From NCBI GenBank assembly GCA_002118135.1, contig BDIU01000280.1, forward strand, positions 186,001-250,000: DNA of 64,000 nt, read 5' to 3'. Shown one piece after another: positions 55,379-64,000 of the stretch. Within the stretch, counting starts at the first letter, position 1, and the number at the start of each line of letters is the position of its first letter. The notes beneath the pieces were generated by a model, which saw nothing but the letters and a program-made list of their open reading frames with translations, was not told the origin of the DNA and did not search any database. Both the position numbers and the translations under genes were made by a program. This stretch comes from Trebouxia sp. TZW2008. Its lineage: Eukaryota > Chlorophyta > Trebouxiophyceae > Trebouxiales > Trebouxiaceae.

Positions 55379-56914
55379 CGTGGAAGGCGAAGACCTGCAA
55401 CGCCAGCAGCTGTTATATGACCAGCGTCTTGATGCGCTGTAGCACATGACGTCAAATGCAACTAGCATCAAGTCGTTTGATTGACTGCGCAGCACCGTCA
55501 GCAAGTCAAGCCAAGGCCAAGAGCACCACAGCATAAGCACACTGTACCTTAAAAACGCGCTTCAAAACTGCAGAGCTGCTAGCAGAAGGCCGTATAAGCC
55601 AGTGGGAAGCACTGCTGAGGATCTCAGCTGGTGTTTGGGCTGCCTCGCGACGGTACCTTGAGAGTGACGATCAGACCTAACAGAGATGCCGCAAAATTTT
55701 GGCTTCACCTTGTGAGCTGAAGAGTCGATGTTGTCGGCCGCGACCTCCAATGACGAAGTCGTCTGAGCCTTGCAACTCTTCTGCCAATCGCTACACCGTC
55801 AAAAGCACAAGCGCAAGCGACAAGCGGCACCCTACTAGCCTACGGGCCTAGACTGGCTTGCTTGTTCTGCAATCCCCAAAAGTTTGCAGGGAACGGCAGC
55901 ACACCAAACCAGGCTAGCTCGCTTCTGACAGCTGTTGAAAGCGCTCGTCCGGTACCGTCAAGATTTTGTCCAGTCAGCGCTTCCTGTTCCTGGCAAGGCG
56001 GCACCTCAACGGCGTAAGTAAAGCTTGCAGTTGCGTGAAAGACTGCATCGCTAGGTCACCATGCCTTCTGGTATAGCTAACAGCACTTGCTCACTCGTTG
56101 TCAACAACTTTTCACGTATGACGAGCTGATGTTGTTGCGTATTTATGTCCAGTTCAGCGCAGCCATGTGATGCTTTAACTGGGCTCATCATTGTGGCCAA
56201 ACAAGGCATCACATGGCTGCACATGCGCTTGAGAAAGCTGCTGTCACGCACTTCGTGATTGATGCTCGCTGTATTCTTTTCGCACTGGTGCCAGTGGAGC
56301 CAACGCAGAAAACACCAACATTGGAGACAAAGGTTTTGCTCTTAGCATGGCAAAAGGACCCAGTGTGTGCAAAAGCAGCATGAGAGACTACAGTCTAATG
56401 CTGCTCACACCCTGCGCATTTCTGTGAAGGACTCTGGTGTCCTCTGCCTCGTACAGCTGTTCTGTCAAGGCAAGCGCTCATGCCTAGGCATTACATTTAA
56501 TCTGGGTTGCTTGACTCGGATAAACATGCTGCCGTCGCAATGAAGAGTCTGCACGCATTTGGACTGGCTGCTGCTCGATGCAGTTCTAGACAAACTCTGG
56601 CCTGACCAATCAGAGTGTCAACCGGCACTGTGCGACTGATGAGAGTTGCCAGCATGCCTTGAAAGCGCTGTTTATAGTGCCCCTATGGCATTGCATACTC
56701 ACGCACAGACATTTTGACCCTGGACATGCTTGGTCAGTTTAGTACAGCATGGAAACTGCGATCGGCAGCACACTGCACCTGTACGTGGCATGAATGTGCG
56801 CTACTTGCGACGCAGAATACTCTCTCTCTAATTCAACAATGCTTCAGCCTTGCTAGGCTGTCAGAAACTGGGTATTCATTGCTGTACAAAGCATACTTGC
56901 TGTGCTGTGAAGGC
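55379..56914. other. Intergenic region between GATA-type gene and TGD3
   Basis: Holds the GATA gene's 5' side (CG-rich around 55600-56000, where a GT-ended open segment near 55700 could be a 5' leader exon) and the TGD3 3' end. I see no gene that I can name in it. Confidence 0.35.
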
Positions 56915-59900
56915 TTATAGGTATTTGATTGGACCCTCCAGGCTTCCTTGGGAGAATTGTCTTACAATCGCTTCTTCTGACTTGTCAAAATCTGCTGTTG
57001 GCCCTTCCCACACGACCTGGCCCTGCAAACAATGCAGAACAGAACATTCAGCACGGCCCGAAAAGATCAAGCGCTTGACGAAAGCTTGTGCATTTTGCGT
57101 GTTGCACCTTACTGCCAAGCCCAACATCGTGATGCTTTCGGCACATTGAGCCAGACAGGGGTCTTTCCGTGATGCTGCAAATCATTGACAGCACTAAGCA
57201 AAACAGCAAGCATCAGCTGCATTCTGCAGCTACAAGCAGGAAGCAGTGCAGGTGCTCAAGCCAGTGCCGAGCAGTTTTGACAACAACCAATAGCATGTCT
57301 GCAGCTGGTATGACCAAGTGCAAGAAAGTCAGAGCTCACAGATCAATTCAGCACTGCACCCTTGACGTTGAACCTTACAGTCAATGTGCAGAAGCACATG
57401 CACAGTACTACTACTATGCATGAGGCATAACTTGGGACACACATATATTGCCTGTATTGGAGCATGCATAGTATTGACTCACTTCAAGAGACTGTACCTC
57501 ATGCAAGAAGACAAGTCTGTCCACAGCTCTCCTGATAGTGCTGTGCTGGTGTGTGACCACTATATAGCTGGAAATGCCCTCTGTCGTTTTCCTCTGACCC
57601 CTTGTGCTCTGCAGCGACCTTATGAGGTCCTCAACTACAGTGGAAGCCACGGGATCAAGGCCTGCTGTTGGCTCATCATACATCACAACCTGCAAGGCAA
57701 AAAGCACCATTGCCTTTTGGGGTCTAAGAGATAAGCCAAGCGCTGTGAAATATAGCTGGAACAGCCCTCTGTTGCTTTCCGCTTGCCCCCTGTGCTTTGC
57801 AGCAATTGGGTGAGATCTTTGACTATTGCAGGAGCAAAAGGACCAAGGCCAGCTGTTGCTGCACCATACATCACAAGCTGCAAAGACAAGAAGGAAAATA
57901 AACTATATGCTCCTTGCGTCAATTAGATAGAAGCCAAGCGATGTACAAAGATTCCTGATCAGTTCATAGCCTGCATCGTTCACAAGTGAACTTCTGAGGT
58001 GTTGAGCTCAAAGGCGTAAATTACTTTCCAAGAACGTGCATCTGGTCATGACTTGTGCAAAAGTTTGCTAGATGACATCACCAAACTATGCTTTGGTGAC
58101 TGTAGGTCTTGTGCTGCAGGAAAGGTCGACATGCGAGTGGTGTTGAGGGCACCTTTGTAGGCAAGTTCTGCAGGCCTTGCATGATCAATGACACTTTCTT
58201 GTGCTCTCTGCTGCAAACAGCGATTTGGCGGCGCAAAAGAAGATATGCATAGGTGCAATGAACCTGCAGACATGGCGCCTTTGTTGACAGATGATGCCAT
58301 ATCAAGGTGCTGGCGTATATGTAGCCTTCAAGTGTTTATGTTTGATTCTGTTGAAAAGGATCAGATGAATGCCTGCTCTGCGTGGTCATTCTCATTGTCC
58401 CTGATGATGGCTCTGGCCAGAGCGACCCTCTTCTTCATGCCACCAGACAGCTCACCGGGAAACAAAGGCTCCACACCAGACAAGCCTACTGCCTTCAATG
58501 CTTGCGCCACAAGCTCCTGGAGGTCAAATGTTCAGCTCCGTTTACACGTTACGAGCACAGCAGTAGAATATCCAGCACCAGAATGCGCTGTGTCGAAAAC
58601 CACGGGCATAATCATTCCTTTTTGCGTCTATGCTTCATGAATGCTCTGCAGAGAGAATGGCAACATCACCTGCTCGTGTAAGGATGAGAATAGTGAAGCT
58701 GTGACAATATGCCATGCCAAGCAGAAGTGTCAGAGATGTTGCTCAAACACCTGATGCTGCAACAGTCCTCCAAGATTCCGTTAATAGACATATTTGATTT
58801 CATGATTCAGCATCTGACCTTGCCAATGCACATTGTAATGCGCAAAGCATGCTAACGCCAACCCACTCTGGACAACAGCTTCAGCCACTCGCGACAGGGC
58901 AAGCATGTGCTGAGCAGCTGCTGGGATCAGGCAGTAGTATTATCACACTACTCTCACCTCAATCCGGTCTTTGGGCAGGTTGCTATGCTCATACAGCATA
59001 AAACCCACATTTTCTCTGACATTGAGGGAGTCAAACAGGGCGCCATTCTGGAACACCATGCCAACTTTGAGCTGACTAGCAAGGTCCTTGTCATCTGCCA
59101 AAAGGCCCTTTCTGGCTTTGCCCTTGATCAAGACCTGCCCCTGGAGCAACAGCATCAAACACTGTCAGGTAGTTGGATCAGAAACTGCTTTATACATGAC
59201 ATGCGGTTGCAGCTGGCAGCTTGCTGGCATCATGCTCGACAGAGTATGAGACAAATTCAAACGGGACAACATGGCAGGAACCTTTGTGGGATGACTCCAG
59301 CAGGCACCTTCAGCATACGACTTGATACGAGTTTGGCGACTACCCACAACCATGATGACATTATACAAGGGCATGCAACCGCATGACAATCACGCCCAAT
59401 AATGTCAATGTTTGAAGGCCAAAGATGTGCATGCAAATGCTTGACATGTCATACCACATCAGGCGTCAGTAAGCCCGCCATAATCCTGAGTGTGGTTGAC
59501 TTGCCCGTGCCAGAGCCCCCGATTATGCCCACAGCCTCACCCCTATGTATGGTGATGTTAGCCCCTCGCAAGATTGGTTTGCTGCCAAATGACTTGTAGA
59601 CATTCTTCATCTCTATGAGCACATCACCCTTGGCAGATTGTGGTGCTGCTACAGCTGCTGATTGAGCAGGCTGTGGAGAGGCTGGTGCTTGAGCTGAGGA
59701 AGATGCTTGTGCTGGGGAAGCTGAGTTTGAGCGTGAAGAGGATGCTTGTGAGGGCAGTGACGGTTCCTGGTTACACAAGACCCTCTGTGAGTGTTTGTGC
59801 TGTGACCTTACTCATGACACCTTCACTGTAACACAAGCACAGAACACAGGAGCTTGGCAAGTGGTTGCTGCAGGAAGTGAGTGCCTCACTCGCCAGCCAA

Positions 59901-60060
59901 ACGCCTCGCATGCCTTTCCAGCTGAACGTCTGTCGACGCCCTGACGAAGTCGTGTCCGCTGTGCAGCCTGACTTCTCGATGTGCTACCTTTTGCTAAATG
60001 GTATCTGCTGGCAAGCCCTGGTGCATGCAGTTCACAAGGGCACAGGAGACTGCTGATCAT
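56915..60060 (-). CDS. TGD3: TGD3-like ABC ATPase of chloroplast lipid import
   Basis: TGD3 is the ATPase of the TGD1-2-3 complex, related to bacterial MlaF, which brings ER-derived lipid through the inner chloroplast envelope. Six minus-strand exons join in phase: 59821-60060, 59455-59766, 58958-59134, 58373-58516, 57498-57689, 56915-57022; about 390 residues (Arabidopsis 345). Residues 1-125 are a Ser/Arg/Ala-rich transit-type extension. Walker A GGSGTGKST is at 163-171, signature LSGGM at 266-270, Walker B VVMYDEP at 292-298 and the switch His at 338 (VVTHQHS). FDSLNVRENVGFMLYEHS and the C-terminal GPIKYL are TGD3-like. An in-frame stop lies just upstream of the ATG. The donor after exon 4 is GC (GAGCAG/GCATTC), required to join to the Walker B exon. 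It is divergent from the mTERF gene. Confidence 0.92.
57700..57895 (-). repeat. Decayed acceptor-side copy of TGD3 exon 5 (Walker B exon)
   Basis: A ~150-base copy of the exon 5 start with its own TTGCAG-type acceptor encodes MYGAATAGLGP where the real exon has MYDEPTAGLDP. The catalytic Asp-Glu of Walker B and the D-loop Asp are both lost, so it could not encode a working ATPase segment. Confidence 0.85.
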
Positions 60061-61122
60061 GACCTCAACACGAGGCTACGTAGGCAAGCTGCGTCTGGCA
60101 GGTCGCGATGGCATAGCCACAGCTATGTCTTCCAGTTGATCTGGTACTCGACTTTGCGAAATTTCGTTGCCACCTTCGATGCCAACGCCGAGCGCCGGGC
60201 CTGGAGGCTTTGTGATTTGGCTGCACTAGAGCCTGAGGCTGCTTGCACCGTCAGAGCGCCCGAAAGTGCCGGTCAACGCTTCGCAGGTCGGAATGCCCTT
60301 CTGAAGCTTGTGGCAATCTTGCAAGCAAAGCACGCAGCATGATGCATGCAGCACGAGTTGCAGCATGACATTTCTGACATGACTCTTTGATTGGCAATGT
60401 GTGCTGCTTACGTCTGCTGTTGACCTTACAGACGCTGGAATAGTTCGAACATGCAACACTGAAAATGCATGGGTCTTGACATGATTGCTGAGAAATGGTC
60501 CACAGCGCTCCATTGTCTGCAAGGTTTGCAGGCTATTGACCTGTTGACTTGCATCGGTTTCAGGTTTGCATTCGATAGTCTACCTGCGAACGTTGCTGAC
60601 AATCCTGTTACAGCATCACTGGCTGTGTTGAGAGCTGTTACTGGGACGAGTTCAGCAACGTCTGTGTGCACTTCAATGCACTCAGTACGTATCTCGTCTT
60701 GTACAGACATCTTTTAGCATCCTGTTCTGCTTGACAAGCTGCCAAATAGCAAAAATGCAAGGCCATTTTGTATTGCACTTGTTGTGTCTGGCATGCCTAG
60801 ACCAAGATGACTAAGATCACTATGCACCTTCGAACTCAGCTATGGCGAACTACAACTGCGGCAATTCTGCGACCGATGGTGGACGCCTGCTGCTGCACAT
60901 TCTGCACAAGTTGCCGTGCACATACTGAACAACCCAAGCATGGGTCAGATTGAGCGATGACGCTAGGACGAGGGATTCATGCAGAGCGCTTAGTGCAAAG
61001 CGTGTCGCGTTTCCTGAGCGATCACTTGCAGCAGCAAAGGTAGAACCTCAGTCGTCATAGTTGTTTCCGTCATGTCCCTCCCGTGCCGCTGGCGAGGCAC
61101 TACGACCCCTGGTCCTTAGCTC
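60061..61122. promoter_or_regulatory. Divergent upstream region between TGD3 and mTERF gene
   Basis: Carries both promoters. It is CG-rich at 60080-60300 and 60860-61120. A minus-strand frame at 60553-60710 (MSVQDEIRTECIEVHTDVAE...) has an ATG and a possible GT donor (ATGCAA/GTCAAC), so a small gene or alternative 5' exon is possible, but I recognise no family. Confidence 0.4.
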
Positions 61123-64000
61123 ATGACACTGTCGTATTGTAGGAGCCCGTCGTCGGCGATAAACGTGCTTCATACAGCCCAACTGCTGTTGCAGCCAGCA
61201 AATGTACAGCTACTGCATGAGCCGTTTCTTGTCTTGTTCCAGTCGCCCCTCAGTCGGCCTGTATCGCTTGTCAGTAACTGCAGCCCAGGAGCAAGCCAAG
61301 GATTTTCCCGTTTTTATGGCACATCCGCAGCAAGCCAGTCTGCAAAAAGCGCAATGCAGCTCAGCAATGTGCAAGACAGGCACAAGGCCAGCAGAATGCT
61401 GTCTGCACTGCTTCGCCAGTCTACCACCAGCATGCCCTCGATAGCACAAGATCAGAGCAGCAAGAAAACGCTTGCACCGGGAGCCAAGAAGAGCATTGCC
61501 GCTACAGCTAAGAATGTAGGAGAAATGCTGGCACAGAACGCAGAGAATGCATCTGCAAAAGCTGCTACAGCAGCAAAGAAGGCAAAAAAGACAAAACCTG
61601 CATCCACCAAAAACTCTGCCAAAAGCTCTACAAAAAGTTTCACAGCTTCTAGCTTGCAAGTGAAGCAGTCCAAAGCAGCCAGCAAGCAAGTCATCCCCAA
61701 GAAAGCAATGACACAGCTGCAGAAGCAGTTGCGTGCCATACTCACGGAAGCAGCAGTTTTGCCGCACTGGCAAGGCCAACATTCTGGCTTCCAAGCGTGC
61801 CAGGACAATGTCAAACTTCTGTTTCAGCTCATCTTTACTCCACCCAAGAGAAAGAACGCTGCACAGCATTTCCAAGCTGTGCAACCCACAGAAGCCGCCA
61901 TCAGTCAATGCCTGGAACAGATTGTGCCGGTGTTGCTGATGCCAAAACAAGCGCCTGCTCAGAATATCATGGGGGTTGCGGAATTTCTGCAAGACATCAT
62001 GCACTTGAGTCGGGAGCAGATCTTCAAGTGCATTTGTGAAGAGCCGTCAATACTGCATCTGGATGTGTACCAAGATTTGATGCCCATGCAAGACTACTTC
62101 AGCACTTTGAACTGGGAGCCTCAGGCGTACAATCACATGATTGTCAAGTACGTTTGCTGCTTGCAATGCTTGCCATGTGTGCATCAGATCTCCAAGTGCA
62201 TTTGTGAAGAGCCTTCAGTGCTGCATCTGGATGTACACCAAGACGTCATGCTCATGCAAGACCACTTCAGCATGCTGAAATGATGTTGAAAATCAAGTGC
62301 ACAATTGCATGATTGTCAAGTATGTGGTTGCTTGCAGTGCTTGCCTTTCATGCATCTGACTTACTGGTCTGTTGAGCAGACATCGCATGTGCTAGGCACT
62401 GTTTGATACACGTCTGCTTGGCATGAAGCTGTGGGTTCTGCTCACTGTATGCCAAGGCCATCTTACCATGTACATGTTCACTTCAAAGCACTTTGTGGCC
62501 TTTGTGGCAGTTCATTGTCGTGCAGCGCAGTGAATAAGCAGCAGCAAAGTGAGGCAAGCAGTGACTGTTTGGCTGTGTGTACAGCCTGTCAGGGAACATG
62601 CCATCACGACATTTGTGTCATGTGGATTCAGACTGTCAACAACTGCCAACTGTGTGCATGCAGGCATCCGCAGATCCTGCTGTTGCCGCTGCAGCAGTAT
62701 CAGCGCAACATAGGCTACCTCTTGGGACAGGGATTGGAGCAAAGGGAGATCCTGGGCATGTGGCTTCACAGGCCAGGGCTCTTGATAGAGCCCCTGAGGC
62801 TGCTGCATGGCGAAGTGCTTGCCTTGCGGCAGGCTGGCCAATCACTCCAGGTGCGTATGCTAATCTGCTCGTTCTTGCGCTTACTCAGTCATGATCTTAC
62901 TTGCTCACTCAGCCATGCACTCACTCGCTCACTCAGTCATGTACTCACTGCCTTATTCAACATGCGACCAATCACCTTAATGGTCATGCGGTCACTTCTC
63001 TCTCTCGCTTGCTGTTTTGCCTGCTTGCTCGCTCGCTCGTCTGCTTGCTTGCTCGCTCTCGCTCGCTCGCTCGCATGCCCACCCACCCCTTCACTCAACC
63101 GCCGACTTACTCGCTCACTCGTCCGGTCACCCATCCTCCCACTTACCTACCCAAGCACCCTTCCACAATTCTAAGCACTTGATCACTCACCCAGTCATAC
63201 ATATATTTCCAGTTCTGTATCAGCCTTGCAGCCTCTACTCTTGCTTCAGAGAGCTTACACGGTTGTGTAGTCTATGTAGCAACAGGTTACCTTTCCAGAA
63301 ATTGGGTACAGAAAGCTGATAAGGCTCTTGTTGAGCATGCAGGATCTGGCCTTGCCAGCCAAAGACAGGATTGCACCGCTGCTAGAGCCCAAGGGGCAGC
63401 TTGTCAGCCCAGGTGAGAACTTACTGTCACATTGCTGTCGTAATGCTGTCACAAATTTGAGAGATTAAGCCTTTGCTAATGTACCTTTCAAAAGATGCCT
63501 AAGCGGAAAAGCCCTTGGCTAATGAGATGCTGTTGCGCTTGACCATGAATGTGATGTGACAGCATCTGGTACAATGCAAGATTTGGACCCATGTGATGAA
63601 AGTACTCCCTTTCTGGTTAGGCCCACCATTTGTGACCTCCAGAGCGTAGTGGTGTTCTGTTTGACGAGCACATAATACTTCTGGTATAGGTAGCACATAA
63701 TACCTAGGGTGTTGACAAAGCATAGAGATTAGGTACCGTGCTGCAGGTTATGGGCAGCTTGTACCACAACATGCAATTACAAGCAGACCGCAGAACGACG
63801 CCGTTTCAGCAGTTGTTGGAACGCCGCAAGCTGTCTACAAATGGAGAATGAATGCCTTCATCCTGAAAAGGTTTATTGGAATCTACCAGACCCCTGGGAA
63901 CAAGTTTTATGTCAAAGGTCCTTTTGGGAAGAGGAACGGCATCGTCAGGCTTCAGAGGACGTATGACTCCATGCTTGATGCTGCCAAGGTGTACGACAGA
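61123..64000 (+). CDS. mTERF-family protein with C-terminal AP2-like domain (3' end missing)
   Basis: mTERF proteins are organelle nucleic-acid-binding helical-repeat proteins. Four exons join in phase: 61123-62147, 62664-62850, 63316-63412, 63747 to the edge. The N-terminus looks like an organelle presequence (MTLSYCRSPSSAINVLHTAQ), followed by a Lys/Ala/Ser-rich linker (~110-195). mTERF-type repeats follow: IMHLSREQIFKCICEEPSIL, NHMIVKHPQILLLPL, LGQGLEQREILGMWLHRPGLL and LLSMQDLALPAKDRI. The last exon, read in the only phase that continues, gives FIGIYQTPGNKFYVKGPFGK...VRLQRTYDSMLDAAKVYDR (residues ~479-521), which matches the AP2/ERF pattern (G-V-x; W/F-x-x-x-I; LGTYDT..EAA.AYDR). The exon 3 acceptor (AGAAAG/CTGATA) is atypical. 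If exon 3 is wrong, the AP2-like exon could belong to another gene. Confidence 0.72.
62148..62335 (+). repeat. Donor-side copy of mTERF exon 1 end
   Basis: A ~185-base unit repeats the last ~150 bases of exon 1 (KCICEEPSVLHLDVHQDVMLMQDHFS, then a diverged end) and its donor (GTCAA/GTATGTGG in the copy). A single tandem duplication across the exon-intron junction explains it. Confidence 0.9.
62860..63175 (+). repeat. Low-complexity CACT/CTCG tract in mTERF intron
   Basis: Pyrimidine-rich CTCACTCA and GCTCGCTCGCTC repeats fill intron 2 of the mTERF gene. Frames here (LARSLACLL...) are artefacts. A purine-type counterpart (GAGTGAG, GTGCGTGC) is seen at 43255-43385 in the SPX-MFS gene. Confidence 0.85.

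Noticed and set aside
61210..62004. 264-codon minus-strand open frame rich in Cys/Phe/Leu
   Set aside because: Antisense to the Lys/Ala-rich first exon of the mTERF gene; reversed Lys/Ala codons produce Phe/Leu/Cys runs.
62860..63182. 93- and 247-codon frames through the CACT/CTCG tract
   Set aside because: They read through a simple-sequence intron and through the exon 2 donor of the mTERF gene; composition is artefactual.
1..64000. tRNA, rRNA or snRNA genes
   Set aside because: I looked for cloverleaf-type A/B box pairs and conserved RNA cores and found none convincing; the family B core is only loosely tRNA-like.

Overview
This window is nuclear DNA of a photosynthetic eukaryote, most likely a chlorophyte green alga. 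A trebouxiophyte is a guess from gene content and intron density, not proven here. The reasons are intron-dense genes with GT-AG (rarely GC-AG) junctions and a plant-type gene set: a ureide-permease family transporter, the chloroplast lipid-import ATPase TGD3, an SPX-MFS vacuolar phosphate transporter, a TAF12 with a Gln/Pro-rich N-terminus, and an mTERF protein. Bacterial features (operons, ribosome binding sites, CRISPR) are absent. I rebuilt ten multi-exon genes by joining exons whose splice phases agree throughout and whose products align with known families.

Layout, left to right: TAF12 (minus, 1108-7913); VPS35 retromer subunit (plus, 8270-20597); ureide permease (minus, 21719-25580); a TTI2-like HEAT-repeat protein (plus, 25940-28881); secreted GIN-domain-like protein 1 (minus, 29492-37120); SPX-MFS phosphate transporter (minus, 38158-44539); secreted GIN-domain-like protein 2 (minus, 45494-51032), a paralogue of protein 1; a GATA-type zinc-finger/AT-hook protein (minus, 51834-55378); TGD3 (minus, 56915-60060); and an mTERF protein whose last visible exon encodes an AP2-like domain (plus, 61123 to beyond 64000). 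Three pairs are divergent with short shared upstream regions (TAF12/VPS35, ureide permease/TTI2-like, TGD3/mTERF). The genes are individually regulated; no single pathway links them, though the ureide and phosphate transporters and TGD3 are all transport functions.

The most striking structure lies in the introns. In at least eight of the ten genes the introns next to internal exons are filled with tandem, decaying copies of the exon edge. On the acceptor side each unit (about 110-200 bp) is the intron 3' end with its AG plus the first part of the exon. On the donor side each unit is the last part of the exon plus its GT donor and the intron start. The intact exon sits at the inner end of the array. 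Exon 9 and exon 14 of VPS35 and exon 2 of GIN protein 1 carry arrays on both sides. This looks like recurrent tandem duplication across splice junctions that lengthens introns and fills them with decoy splice sites and pseudo-exons. I regard it as the main candidate for a little-described phenomenon here.

Other notable items are a probable mTERF-AP2 domain fusion, two GC-AG introns (one beside an exon copy that has a normal GT donor), two dispersed short repeat families, a repeated hairpin in one intron, and GACA and CAG microsatellites inside introns.
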